Positions 1-11,264 of a stretch of 64,000 nucleotides of DNA are shown here, in pieces (position 1 is the first letter of the stretch; the number at the start of each line of letters is the position of its first letter). Where the stretch lies: NCBI RefSeq assembly GCF_000835495.1, contig NW_015622544.1, forward strand, positions 1,011,704 to 1,075,703, read 5' to 3'. The notes beneath the pieces were generated by a model. That model was not told where the DNA came from and did not search any database. It saw only the letters and a list, made by a program, of their open reading frames with translations. Origin of the DNA: Cladophialophora immunda. Taxonomy: Eukaryota; Ascomycota; Eurotiomycetes; Chaetothyriales; Herpotrichiellaceae. A program made the position numbers and the translations under genes.

Positions 1-37
1 TCTGCCCTTGGTTCTTATTTCTCTGACGCTATTGTAG

Positions 38-475
38 ACCTTCTTCAACGACATCGAAAAGGAGAAATGGACCGTCGCAGTTGGTGGCAAGAATGAGGAC
101 AAGCCTGGTTACTTCATCACACCCACCATCATCGATAAGCCTGCAGATAACTCGAGAATCGCCACAGAGGAACCATTTGGCCCCATTGTCCCTCTCATGA
201 CCTGGACCGATGAAGACGATGTCATTGCTCGTGCCAACAACACCAAGATGGGTCTTGGAGCTTCTGTGTGGTCTGATGACTTGGATGAGGCTGCTCGCAT
301 TGCTCGACAGCTTGACGCTGGTAGCGTCTGGGTGAACACCCATCTTGAGGTTGACCCCAACGCGCCTTTTGGTGGCCACAAGGAGAGCGGTATTGGTTTC
401 GAATGGGGCATTGGCGGCCTCAAGTCGTTCTGCAATGTCCAGAGCTTGTTCTTGAAGAAGAAGACTTCGGCATAA
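38..475 (+). CDS. Aldehyde dehydrogenase, C-terminal part (5' end outside window)
   Basis: This is the last exon of an NAD(P)-dependent aldehyde dehydrogenase, which oxidises aldehydes to acids. The window starts inside an intron: a TTGTAG acceptor ends at 37, and the open frame runs from 38 to the TAA at 473-475. About 145 residues are visible. They include the family motifs EEPFGPIVP (NAD-site region) and PFGGHKESGIG near the C-terminus. The catalytic cysteine and glutamate lie upstream and cannot be checked. The protein ends in KKKTSA, which is not a clear peroxisomal signal. The substrate cannot be inferred from this part; small-aldehyde and betaine-aldehyde-like members share these motifs. 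I am sure of the family and unsure of the subfamily. Confidence 0.9.
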   Translation, partial: TFFNDIEKEKWTVAVGGKNEDKPGYFITPTIIDKPADNSRIATEEPFGPIVPLMTWTDEDDVIARANNTKMGLGASVWSDDLDEAARIARQLDAGSVWVNTHLEVDPNAPFGGHKESGIGFEWGIGGLKSFCNVQSLFLKKKTSA

Positions 476-1039
476 GTTGGCAGCTAGGAACAATGACTGT
501 ACTTTATGCACACCCCGATCTTGCGCGTCAGAAACCTTCGTTCTCTGGATGATTGCTGTTGTGAGGCATCGAAATGACAATCAAGAGCATCAAGGTAGAT
601 TCGACGGAGTTATTCAAATGTCCCGTCTACCAAACACGGCTTGAAAGTCCATATTGCTATGGGCTCACCTACCTCGTATGAAGTAACAGATGGTCGCATA
701 CTGAAGCTGTTCGTCCACTGAATCTTCCAGTTCGTTGGCTTCTGCCTCATGCGAATAGGGCTGAAGCCCCTTTTACTCTCACAATCTCTCTCTAATACTC
801 CACCGTATTAAGATTGCCAAGCGTACGGTGGGCTATATACCCGTACTAGCGCAGAGGAATAATTGCGCGACGGAATTGGCAAGTAAACGAATGAGGACAG
901 ACATGCACTTTGCAGGCTGAAGTTGCGGCACACGATCAACGGAGGGTTGAGCGTCCGTCGTACCTTGCATATATGACTTTGCACGGATACCACAGCGTTC
1001 GTCCATCGAGGACGTTCGCACCTCTCACATCCTCCCCAA
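476..1039. other. Intergenic, ALDH 3' end to LAA1 promoter
   Basis: No gene is supported here. The stretch must hold the ALDH 3' UTR and the promoter of the next gene. Short open frames on both strands overlap one another and have no family resemblance. Confidence 0.6.
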
Positions 1040-4000
1040 ATGGCGACGCCTTCTGCCGCTCCCGCTCCGCAATCTGCGCCTGCGGTCAACGGCACCTCGA
1101 ACCTTGAACTCGACGTATCCAAGCTGCACACCCTGCCGACCGAGCAGCAAGACTTGTACCTGTTGACCTTCGTCTCCGATTTCCAGCGCCATGTCGAACA
1201 ACTGTCCGCAGAGGCTCTGCCTTCCTATCAAGCTTCGATCAAGAAGGAAGTTATCAAGATCGTTGGACTGGGTTCTCCGGTCCCATCCCGTGTGATTCGA
1301 AACGGCCTCGGAAGGATTCTAGCAGATGCGTTCGGTCGTGGCAGCCACAGTCTCCTCTACGAAACCATCAACGATCTCTTAGCCATATTGAATGCGGGAA
1401 AGACGGACAAGGAGTTGGGTTCAAAACATGCGGCGGTGGTTTGTCTAGGGGCCCTTTTCCGCGCCGCCGGAGACAGTGCTATTAGTCTCTCTGGCCTCAC
1501 GGTCGCGACAGTTCTTAAGCTCTTGAAGTCTTCCCATGCCGGAGTCAGGGGGTGTGTCTTCAGAGCGCTCGGCGGACTGATCATTGGCATAAAACGAAGC
1601 TTGGATGAGCATGTTGCTCGGGATATCTGGAAACAAGCCCGGCATGCTGCAACAAGCGAAAAATCAACCTTTGTTCAGAGATGTGCATGTTCGTGTCTTC
1701 GCAGTCTGGCCAGTGAGACCGGGTACTTCAACAATTCGAATGACTTTGACAGCCTCAAAACAACCATCTGGAAAGCATTCGACGGTTCCACACCATCTGT
1801 CAGGCATGCCGCCGCCGCCGCCATGGCGGCTGCACTGAACCAAGCTTATTCTGCGAACGGCAACGCCGAGGTGCCGGTGCTACGGAAACCGAAAAAGTCC
1901 AAGAAGCCGGGCGACGATCTGGATGAGGAAGTCGACGCTGAACGACCTGGCTCGCCTTCACTTGGACAAGTCAAAGCTTCTATGCGACTGACGTTTTCTT
2001 TGAACGAAGTGCTTCGGGTCCTGTCGCAGCAGTATTGCCGGGCGTCGACAACAAACAGATCTCGTGCTGGCATTGCGGTTTGTTACAAATATCTGCTTCA
2101 CTTGCTACCTCGGAAAGCCTTGGAGGAAAACTATGCCTCGATAGCGGTGCATACGTATGCAGACTTGCTGAACCATCCAACCATTTCATTCAACCGACAT
2201 CGATTGCTCCTTACCCGCAAACTGGTCCAATGGATCCTTGCCGATGTGACGTTCTTGTTGACGGAGAACGCTCAAGTCAATGCGGCGCGCTACCTCATTA
2301 ATGACGTTGTCAAGAACTACCCTCAAGTGCTTCCAGAAAGACGCGAACCATCAAAGCGGATCCTGGCTGGAGCCTTGACTACTCTGACAGACTTGTTGTT
2401 GCGCTTAGGACCGGCTGCCAGCGTATTCCAGGATTCGTGTCGAGAAGCATTATTCCAAGTCATCCAGCACCCGAGCCACACGGTACAGAGCCATGCCGCT
2501 CAATGCCTCAGGGCTTTTATCCTCGCGTCTCCCACCCAGCTCATGCGTACCATCGAGCACGCTATGGCGCAATTGCAAAAAGAATTTCAGCCGTCCGAGG
2601 CCAAGCAACCACACCGAAAGTCAATCGGGTTTGCCGCAGCCATTGCAGTCGCTGTGAGTTGTGCGCGCCAGAGACCGCTATATGGCTCCGTCCAGACATA
2701 TTCTGCCATCTTCATCTTTGCCACGGACTTACTGAAGTCAAGTGCAGCCGCCGAACTACGGCTTTCGGCAATGCAAGTGCAGGTCGCTTGGACCTTGATT
2801 GGGGGTCTGATGAGCTTGGGACCAAGCTTTGTTAAAGTACACCTGAATCAGCTCATGTTACTCTGGCGAAATGCACTGCCTCCTCCGCTGACCCACGAAA
2901 ATGCCGGGAAAAGAGGCCATTTGGAGCTCAGCTTTTTGTCCCACGTCCGCGAATGTGCTCTGAGCGCTCTGCTCATGTTTCTCTCCTCTTGCAGTGGGCT
3001 GGTCACGACGGATGGGTCGAAGCGAATCTCAACCATGCTGCATAACACTATACTTTTCCTCGACAGCTTGCCACCTGCTCGAGAGTCAGAGGACGTATCC
3101 CACCGATTATTACCGGCTCTTCAGTTGCAGGACTTTGCGATATTGCTCCGCCGACGTGTGCTCCAATGCTTCATTTCTTTGGTCAGCCTGAAGCACCTCG
3201 AACAAGGCGACGTTGTGTCTCACTCGGATTTGATTGGCCTTACAATGAGGACGTTCACCGACCCGGAACGCCCGGTCCTGAAGAGCTTGGAAGCATCATT
3301 GGCAAATACGGCGAGCAATTTTGAGGGATTGTGGGCCACCGAGGACAACTGGAGCTTCGGCGTCAGCAATTTGGCAGACAGTTTCGACACCTATCTGCCC
3401 TTCGAGAATCACATTGAACCGAGCACTGACATATACACTGAACAGGAGGTGTCTGTACCAGACATCTTGGTCCGGTGTCCTGCCTTGCCAGCAATTGAAC
3501 ACGATCCCGCCTTACTCTCAAGGCCAGATAACCGACTGGACGAAGCGGAGATCAGTTCACCCGCAACATCTTGTGTGAATCTGGCAATCAAGCTCTTCGC
3601 CATATCGTTGCCCCTTCAGTCTCCCCGAATTCAAGAGAGCACCGTGGAGCAGCTGATCACTGCTGTCTCTCAGCCTCTGCAACGTGAACCGGGCAGAAAA
3701 GCAGCAATGCAGATCAACACCGCCCTCGCTTTTCTATGCGCGCTCGCTGTTGCTAACAACGAAACCCCATACAATTCTGGGAAAATGCATGTCGGCGCGG
3801 TGGGACAAGTCATCACTGAACTCTTGGACAGATACCTGTGCAACTCCGATCCAATTCTGCGGCATATAGCTGCTCGTGCCATAGGCCGCATATGCAATCT
3901 GGCTGGAACCCAATTCACCAACAGGGAAGTCAAGGTCCTCATTGACACAATCGTGGCAAATCGAGATCCTAGCGCTCGTGCTGGGTGTGCGCTTGCCCTC

Positions 4001-7000
4001 GGGTACATACACTCAGAAGTAGGCGCCATGGCAGCCAGTCTTCATATCAAATCTATCGTCGGCGTTCTCCTGTCATTGTGCAGTGATAGCCACACAACCG
4101 TCCATTACTGGGCTCTCAAAGGATTGCTCCTGGTGGCCGAATCCGCTGGACTGGCATTTTCCACATACGCCACAAGCACCCTGGGCCTCCTTGCACAACT
4201 GTACTCAAGTGACAATCACAACGAGGAAGCTGCGTCGCTGGCGACATCTAATCTTGAGCTTGAGCTTTTTACACCTTTGGCTATTGCACAATGCGTAGAC
4301 AGCATAGTCAACGTCTTGGGCCCTGACCTGCAAGATGTTTCCAAGGCTCGCAATTTGATCCTGGTACTGATCGGCTACTTGCAGAAAGAGCCTTCGGCAC
4401 GACTGCGCAGTGCAAGTTATCAATGCCTCCGTCATCTGTGCATGTATGCGCCTGCACATCTTCAATTTGCCAAATACGTCTTGGATCTGCAAGCCAATCT
4501 TTCGTCTGATGAGGATCTCCTGCAGTCCGCTGCGATGAAAGGCCTGGGAGAATTGATGAAAAGGAATTCGTCTGAAGTTGCGCGCGTGGCGACTTCTAAG
4601 CTGAGCGATGATCTGTGGACACGCTTGGATGACAACCCAGACAATAAATCCTTACAGGGGATGCTGCAGAATTGGATGCAGCAAACCATTCTTGTTGACA
4701 CGGCCGCATGGATCGACAAATGCCAAAGCATACTGTCCAGGACGAGAACAAAGGCTTCGGCACCCTCCCGAGTCGCCACGGCGAAGACAGCCATGCCGGA
4801 CTTGGCAGATGAAGAAGTTGCGGGCTTCGCTGCTGCAGCGGCAGCTGCACAAGGTGAAGGTCCCGATGCTGCGCCTGAAGGTCAAGAGTTTCTTCGCTGG
4901 CAGACAAGAGACTTTGCTATGCGGTTGCTCAGCGAATCAATGGATATCATCCAAGTGGCCATGTCCCCGGATCGAGTCATTCCTGCCGAAGAAGTGTTAC
5001 AGGGCAAAGTCGCGGATGTGATTCGCGTAGCCTTTTCGGCCTCGACCGCCAACGTGGTCGAGCTTCGCATCTGGGGTCTTCGAATAATTGATCAGATCCT
5101 GAAATTATTTGGCAAGACTCCGGATCCTGATTTCTTGGAAGCCTCGCTTCTCGAGCAGTATCAAGCACAGATCAGCTCGGCTCTGACACCGGCCTTCGCC
5201 GCGGACTCGTCTCCAGAACTAGCGGCCGAAGCCATCGGCGTATGCGCTACCTTTGTTGCTACAGGGATAGTCACGAACGCGGAACGCATGGGCCGTATAT
5301 TCAAGGTTCTTGCCGTGGGGGTGGACAATCTTACACAACCGGTTCCAGAAGCCGCGATTGGTGATCTGAAAAACCTCAGCCCAAATGCACAGGCCATGCT
5401 TAAGATGGGGATCCTGTCTGGCTGGGCACAGCTGCAGCTGGCGAGTTCTGACCAACCGTTTTTGGAAGAGATTCTGCAGCCATTCATTCCCAAACTCGCG
5501 CCGCTTTGGCTGACATCGCTACAAGAGTTTGCCGGCTTGCGATTTGAACCAGAGATCTCAGATACCTTAGGAGGCGAGATTGCTGGCGGAAACTTGGACG
5601 AACGATACGCTTCCTTCAACAGAGAAGTACGGCTGAGGTTCTACCAGAGGAATTGGCTGAGTATTGTAGATGCCATTGCTGTACTTGTGGAAAAAGACAG
5701 CGAATCTGTGTTCGACGCACTCGATAACAAACGCAATTCCGCAGTTGACGGCCCCGCAGACGAAGCTGCTGCCCCTGGAAGAGATATGAGCTTCCGTGAG
5801 GAACCCGTTGCGTTCTTTTTCATCCTATTCGGACTGGCTTTCGAGGCCTTGGTGACCCAGGCTAGGGAAGATCCTTCCCAGGCGCTATCAATTCTGCAAG
5901 CTCTAAGGAAGATACTGACTCCTGAGGTCTGTGGCAATGCGATCTACGAAGAGGCCGTGTTTAATGAAACAACGGATACCTTGGACCGTCTCGCTCTGAC
6001 GAGCACGAGAGAGACGCAGAGCGTTTTAGTTGAAATAGCCCGGAATTTGTCACTGGATCACATCGCGGCGAAGAATCAAGATCGTGATGAGAAGCTCTCA
6101 GATGACATTGAACAACTCTTTGAGCTGACGAGAATCATCATTCTGGTCTTGACAGGTCTGATACCGACCCTCGAAGATCCACCTGGCCCTGCGTTTCGAA
6201 GGCTTGGGGACGATGGCATTGCTCTCGTGCAACTCTGCTTCCAGGCGCTAGTGGACGTGGCGTCAATATTTCCGGCCATCATTCGGGCGGATCTACACGC
6301 CTGTATCATTCACAGCTACTGTACCCTTCTTGCGACGGGCGTGTGCCAGGATGAAGTGCTGCCACAGATCATGCCCATATTCAAAGCGTTCCTCCAGGAT
6401 GTTGTCCAGTCCGGCTCTGATGAGGTTAATTCAAGGCTAGTCCGCGGGTGCCTGTATCGCATGCTGTCAATCTTGGCTGTCGCTCAGCGCCGAGAAAACG
6501 AACATGCCATCACCTGTGCAAAGAATACTTTGCTGTCCATGACGATCTTGCTCACCACAGCCAGCTCAGTCGTTCCAGCCAACGACGAGCTGATCATAAG
6601 ATCACTTTCGGAGCTACTCGACTGTCTTCAGGACGTGGGCCTTGCAAAGATCGCTGCTGGCTGTATGCGGTCGTTGCTTGTCACAAATCCCAAAACACCT
6701 TGCGATGACGCAGTGGGCAGGATTCTATGGACTCGACTGATTCCATACGTGAGCGATCCTGAGGCAGAGGATCCAGAGAGTGTCAAGACAGCATTGACAC
6801 AAGCTCTCGTCGCGGCTGTGGTGTCTATCAAAGCCGCTGGCCGATTTGCCGCCATGTCCATATTGGTGCCATTACTCCTGCTTCGTGCTAAACAGATCCC
6901 CAAAGGAAGTAGCTTGGAGGCGATGCGGAAAGAGAGCGCCGCGAGACTGCTCGAGCTTGTGGCGACGGACCAGATAGCATTCAGAATGACAGTCGCTCTG

Positions 7001-7132
7001 CTGGATGAAGAACAGCGCTCAGATTTGGAAAGCCTACTGCGTGCCGCCGGAGTTGGGAGAAAACAGGAGGCGACTTCAGAGGAAAGTGTGCAAGCGAGGC
7101 CGGCAATTGAACTGCGCATGGATTTTGGATGA
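1040..7132 (+). CDS. LAA1: HEAT-repeat protein of the LAA1/HEATR5 family
   Basis: This is a single uninterrupted 2,030-residue frame. It is built almost wholly of helical HEAT-like repeats, for example blocks such as SHTVQSHAAQCLRAF and DPILRHIAARAIGRICN. Length and composition fit the HEATR5A/B (animal) and Laa1 (yeast) family. The yeast protein binds the clathrin adaptor AP-1 and helps place it on trans-Golgi and endosomal membranes. Low-complexity linkers sit near residue 285 (charged, KKSKKPGDD) and near residue 1260 (Ala-rich). The ATG at 1040 follows a short leader and gives a plausible N-terminus (an A/P-rich tail before the first helix). No intron is needed, which is unusual for so long a fungal gene but matches the clean frame. 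The function is inferred from family membership, as there is no catalytic motif. Confidence 0.88.
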   Translation: MATPSAAPAPQSAPAVNGTSNLELDVSKLHTLPTEQQDLYLLTFVSDFQRHVEQLSAEALPSYQASIKKEVIKIVGLGSPVPSRVIRNGLGRILADAFGRGSHSLLYETINDLLAILNAGKTDKELGSKHAAVVCLGALFRAAGDSAISLSGLTVATVLKLLKSSHAGVRGCVFRALGGLIIGIKRSLDEHVARDIWKQARHAATSEKSTFVQRCACSCLRSLASETGYFNNSNDFDSLKTTIWKAFDGSTPSVRHAAAAAMAAALNQAYSANGNAEVPVLRKPKKSKKPGDDLDEEVDAERPGSPSLGQVKASMRLTFSLNEVLRVLSQQYCRASTTNRSRAGIAVCYKYLLHLLPRKALEENYASIAVHTYADLLNHPTISFNRHRLLLTRKLVQWILADVTFLLTENAQVNAARYLINDVVKNYPQVLPERREPSKRILAGALTTLTDLLLRLGPAASVFQDSCREALFQVIQHPSHTVQSHAAQCLRAFILASPTQLMRTIEHAMAQLQKEFQPSEAKQPHRKSIGFAAAIAVAVSCARQRPLYGSVQTYSAIFIFATDLLKSSAAAELRLSAMQVQVAWTLIGGLMSLGPSFVKVHLNQLMLLWRNALPPPLTHENAGKRGHLELSFLSHVRECALSALLMFLSSCSGLVTTDGSKRISTMLHNTILFLDSLPPARESEDVSHRLLPALQLQDFAILLRRRVLQCFISLVSLKHLEQGDVVSHSDLIGLTMRTFTDPERPVLKSLEASLANTASNFEGLWATEDNWSFGVSNLADSFDTYLPFENHIEPSTDIYTEQEVSVPDILVRCPALPAIEHDPALLSRPDNRLDEAEISSPATSCVNLAIKLFAISLPLQSPRIQESTVEQLITAVSQPLQREPGRKAAMQINTALAFLCALAVANNETPYNSGKMHVGAVGQVITELLDRYLCNSDPILRHIAARAIGRICNLAGTQFTNREVKVLIDTIVANRDPSARAGCALALGYIHSEVGAMAASLHIKSIVGVLLSLCSDSHTTVHYWALKGLLLVAESAGLAFSTYATSTLGLLAQLYSSDNHNEEAASLATSNLELELFTPLAIAQCVDSIVNVLGPDLQDVSKARNLILVLIGYLQKEPSARLRSASYQCLRHLCMYAPAHLQFAKYVLDLQANLSSDEDLLQSAAMKGLGELMKRNSSEVARVATSKLSDDLWTRLDDNPDNKSLQGMLQNWMQQTILVDTAAWIDKCQSILSRTRTKASAPSRVATAKTAMPDLADEEVAGFAAAAAAAQGEGPDAAPEGQEFLRWQTRDFAMRLLSESMDIIQVAMSPDRVIPAEEVLQGKVADVIRVAFSASTANVVELRIWGLRIIDQILKLFGKTPDPDFLEASLLEQYQAQISSALTPAFAADSSPELAAEAIGVCATFVATGIVTNAERMGRIFKVLAVGVDNLTQPVPEAAIGDLKNLSPNAQAMLKMGILSGWAQLQLASSDQPFLEEILQPFIPKLAPLWLTSLQEFAGLRFEPEISDTLGGEIAGGNLDERYASFNREVRLRFYQRNWLSIVDAIAVLVEKDSESVFDALDNKRNSAVDGPADEAAAPGRDMSFREEPVAFFFILFGLAFEALVTQAREDPSQALSILQALRKILTPEVCGNAIYEEAVFNETTDTLDRLALTSTRETQSVLVEIARNLSLDHIAAKNQDRDEKLSDDIEQLFELTRIIILVLTGLIPTLEDPPGPAFRRLGDDGIALVQLCFQALVDVASIFPAIIRADLHACIIHSYCTLLATGVCQDEVLPQIMPIFKAFLQDVVQSGSDEVNSRLVRGCLYRMLSILAVAQRRENEHAITCAKNTLLSMTILLTTASSVVPANDELIIRSLSELLDCLQDVGLAKIAAGCMRSLLVTNPKTPCDDAVGRILWTRLIPYVSDPEAEDPESVKTALTQALVAAVVSIKAAGRFAAMSILVPLLLLRAKQIPKGSSLEAMRKESAARLLELVATDQIAFRMTVALLDEEQRSDLESLLRAAGVGRKQEATSEESVQARPAIELRMDFG

Positions 7133-7478
7133 AAGTAAAGTAGCATAGCCCATATATAGAACTCAAGAAGATGGTGGAATGACAATAGACCCTTGCACTC
7201 TCATAGAACCGCGTCGAGCTCTTCGTGAACAGTGGCTGCTCTGGGCGTAGAGTCCTCAGCCTGTTCGAGGTGCTCCCGCTCTCATTGGTGCTTGGCATGA
7301 GCCCATATGGTAACTTTGGACGAGGCTCGCTCAACCAAAACTTTAATCCGTGCATGGCCTTTTCATCAAGTCCCTATATCACTCAGTTTCTACTCCAATT
7401 TCTGTTTGCATAGAAGGAAATAAAGAGAAAGGACATCGACTTTGATCCTTGCAGCGTCTCTCCGCCGGCAAAGACAGA
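7133..7478. other. Intergenic, LAA1 3' UTR and DUF89 gene promoter
   Basis: This is a 346-bp gap between two genes on the same strand. No gene or clear signal is seen. Confidence 0.6.
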
Positions 7479-9103
7479 ATGGAGTACGATCCCAAAGTCC
7501 CGACCTACCAGACGTCGGACCCCACATCCTTTGCTCACAAGTCTGCACGGGAGCGATGGCCGGCCATAATCACAGGCGCCATAGACGACGTTCACCGGAC
7601 CGTCTCCAAGCTGCCCGACTCGGACAAGGATGCCTTGGCAGAGGGCAAATCCATCATCTCGACGCTCGGGTCGCTAAAGTACGAGTTACAACATAATCGG
7701 AAATTGTCGCCGATCCCGGACGACGGGTACCCGGACGTGGAAGGATACAACCAGGAGCTGGCGGCGCGGGGGCCCCCGACGTGGCACAACGTCGAGTGGC
7801 TGTTCGCGGAATGCTACCTGTACCGCCGAGTGGCGACGCTGTTCTCGACGGCCCAGACCCGGTTCTGGCGCGACTACGACCCGTTCTACCGGCAGAAGAT
7901 GGAGACGTTCAAGTCGTCGCGGCCGGCGGTGCTGGAGCTCGCGGCCGAGTACCGCGCGATCATGGCGCGGATCCAGTCCTCCAAGGCGCACGCGCCGGTG
8001 GCGGCCGGGGTGACGGACGCGCGGCAGATCGAGGACGCCGAGAGGCTGCTGTTCGTCGAGATGGCCGAGATCTGCCTGTGGGGCAACGCCACGGACCTGT
8101 CGCTCCTCACCAGCCTGACGTACGAGGACATCCAGAAGCTGCAGGGCAGCGGCGCGCGCAAGGAGGCGGAGAAGAACGTCCTGGTCAACGACCTGGGGCG
8201 GGCGTTCCAGGTGCTTCACGCCGCGCACCGCGCCGGCAAGGGGCGGCGCCGCGTCGACATCGTGCTGGACAACGCCGGCTTCGAGCTCTTCGTCGACCTC
8301 GTGCTGGCCGGGTACTTGCTCGCCACGGGCCTGGCCACCGAGGTCGTCCTGCACCCAAAGGACATCCCCTGGTTCGTCAGCGACGTCGTGCCCAAGGACT
8401 TCCAGGCCCTGCTCCAGGCCATGGCCGACCCGAAGGCGTTCTACGAGAAGAAGAATAATCCCGATGACGACGACAACGCCGGGAAGACATCGTCGCCGCC
8501 ACCAGCACCGCTGTCGGACGAAGAGGCCGCCAACATCCAATTCCTCTTCGACCACTGGAGCCACCTGCACAGCGAGGGCAAATTGATCCTCCGGCCGAAC
8601 CGGTTCTGGACCCACGCCGGCAGCTTCTGGCGCATGCCGCACGTCGCGCCGGGCCTGGTGGAGGATCTGAAGGAGAGCGAGCTGGTGATTTTCAAGGGGG
8701 ACTTGAACTACAGGAAGTTGACTGGCGATGTACGTTTTTCCCTCACCCCATTTCCCCAATTCTTTCCCGCTCGCGCGCTTGAAGCTGTACACACATCGCT
8801 ACACATCCCTTTCTGCCATGACACGGAAACCCCAGAGTCGGCGCTAACACGGAACCTCGACTCCTGCAGGCTGCCTGGCCCGCCACCACACCCTTCACGG
8901 AAGCCATCGGTCCACTCGGCCCGTCATCAGGCATCAGAGTGCTCGCGCTGCGCACATGCAAGGCAGACGTCGTAGTCGGGCTACCCGAAGGCAAGGACGA
9001 AGAGACCCGCGGAATGGAAGGCGGCGGCGGCGACTCGGGGGCGAGAATGTGGGCGTGGAGCGGCAAGTGGGCCGTCGTGCAGTTCTCTGATGGCAAGGCT
9101 TGA
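7479..9103 (+). CDS. DUF89/ARMT1-family metal-dependent phosphatase
   Basis: Gene model: exons 7479-8729 and 8870-9103, with a 140-bp intron (GTACG...TGCAG), giving 494 residues. The DUF89 family (human ARMT1, yeast YMR027W) contains metal-dependent damage-control phosphatases acting on sugar phosphates and related metabolites. Diagnostic motifs are visible: DNAGFELF with the metal-binding Asp264-Asn265, and GDLNYRKL at residues 407-414. The splice restores the conserved run LTGD-AAWPATTPF, which confirms the intron. The central part (about 7760-8690) is much richer in G and C at third positions than its neighbours, so long meaningless frames are open on other strands. The start at 7479 gives the MEYDP N-terminus; an in-frame TTG upstream is not used in this model. 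The exact substrate is unknown. Confidence 0.9.
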
Positions 9104-11264
9104 GGACTCACTGGGCTAGAAGAAGCTCTCCGTTTCTTTGTGGTTGTTTCTCCTCAACACAAGCGATCTTTGAGCGCTAGAGCAGCAGGTAGACCAGAGC
9201 CTGGACAGGGACAGTTTTAGAAAATAGATGGATGGAGAACAGAGAACTGGTAACAAGTTCCGGGGTCGACAGACAATAGCCAGTGAGGTTCGACGTGATT
9301 GATATATTCCACTGGACAGATGAGCATTGACGAGGCTGTAATGGTTATGTGACTAACGTGACCACACCAGATTCACCTGTATCTCGCAGGAGAATGGATC
9401 TACTTCCTCACCCACCAAGGGGAGATGGACATATTGTTCTCGGGCAGCCCAATCTCCCTCTTATCATTGCTCGAATAGTGAAAGGATGATGCCCCTTTTC
9501 AGCCTTGTTCGGCCAAGGCTGGAACCTTGATGTAAGGCTGTGGAATTGTCGTAGAGTCCGACGAACTCGGGCTTGTAGTCGAATCACTGTGAAATGGTTA
9601 GTAGATCAAGTTTGCATGGTACACACTTTCACCATTAGAACTTCTGTATGACACGGCAACTTGGCTTTGGGATCCAGTCAACTGCTTCCTGCGCGTGCCG
9701 TCCACAAACCAGTCGCCTCCACGAAAGGATTTCTCCCGCCTCAGAGACGAAACCCCGTTGTTCATCATCAATTCCACAAGCTCCAACCCGAACTCCTTAC
9801 TGCATTCAATGGTGTGATGCAGAATATGCACCTGGCTAGACACCCAATGAAGGACCCAAACCCGGACGTCGCCGGATAGGTCTTAGACAGAGTGGATCAG
9901 TCAGCGAGGCAGTGCAAAATGGACACCCCTTCTTGCATGGGAAACATCTGTTCAGGCAAGCCGGCGAGTCGAGGAGCATGGAAATGCTGAGGCCTGAAGC
10001 TAAGAAAGCGATGAGATAGCCATGATGACTCCCGTTCCGAGCCGCAGAGGCACATTTTCTTGCACAAGATCCCCGGCACGGCCTCGGTAGAGAAGAGAGG
10101 TCATCGGCGGTCCTCTGAGAAAATCATCTCCGTGCCGAGATGCGATGTTGACGGGCAGATATACGGGGGGAAGAAATAAGCTTGAGCTTGAAAGGAGATC
10201 TCGCAAGGGGCGGTTTGGCGGACCGAGATGAGCACCAGGGTGGGCCATCCGGAGGCGGTATGATGTCTGTATTGTGCGGCTTGGAGAGAGTGGATGAGAG
10301 GTTGGCGTCAGCGGCAGCAGCTGGCCTTTGGGAGAGGTGGTGTGGTGGGTGTTGTGTTGTGATTGAAGCTGAATCGTAGTAGAGATAGATACGTTGGGTG
10401 TGCAGTTGGGTAATTGCATCTTGGTCACCCTTTTACCCGCTGAGGAAGGCTACCAGGCTAGCAATAGGCATACCTGCCCTAGAGAGCTCCCTATTAGGTA
10501 GTCCTTAGCAGCGGGAGCCCCCCCTGGCGCCCCTACACTACTAGCTAATCACCTACCCAGCTCCTGTAGCCCGCGAATTCCATGCTCACGCCACGGCGAA
10601 AGCCACCTCTGAGTGGGGGCCTCCTAGTGAGCTCGCCGCTAAGCATTACTGGTGCCACTCACCCACGCCTCCACCATGCTCCCTGTGCAGTCTCGGTGCC
10701 CCCCCTTGGCCCCCCCTTTGGCTTCAACGCGTTATTGCTTGCTTTCTTGCAGGCGCCGCCAAACAAAGGCGCGATTGTTGGCGTCACTTGCCAGAAATCT
10801 TTCCATCCCACGGGCCTCTTTCGCTCCTTCGCACTTCGCAACACCGACATCTCCCTTCAACTCTCTTGTAAAACTAATCCTCTTCGCTCGCTTGCCTGGC
10901 TGTTGCTCGATCCAATACCTGACCCTTCGACAATCTATCCTTGCTACCTCCTTCGCCCTAGCCCTTTTTCTCACTCAGCGGCATGCGTTGCTGAGTTTTC
11001 TGGCTGAGCCTCCTTTTTCGCCCACCGCCAACCTCGCCCTCACCCTGACCCTCGTTTACCATTCGCCGCGCTCGTTCCTAATTACCTACCACGATATTTT
11101 CAATCAGAGACCCCGTGTCCCCATTGGATTACTCTTGCCTCCGCTCGGGACTTTCAGAAACCCCATCAGAACCGCCGAGAGACAAAGTACTTGGTCCTCC
11201 ATATATCCTCGATCACCGCAAACCGCACTTTTCAAGCCCTTTGTGACTGCGCCCCTCGAACCTC
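9104..11264. other. 2.2-kb intergenic region upstream of the SPT small subunit gene
   Basis: No gene is supported. Candidate frames lack ATG starts or family resemblance. The 10500-11260 part is pyrimidine-rich with many CCT/CTT runs, as is common in fungal promoters and 5' UTRs. It contains several short upstream ATG frames before the SPT subunit start. Confidence 0.5.

Noticed and set aside
7686..8792. A 368-codon minus-strand open frame
   Set aside because: It lies antisense to the DUF89 gene; its Arg/Val/Gly-rich composition is a by-product of high GC3, with no domain resemblance.
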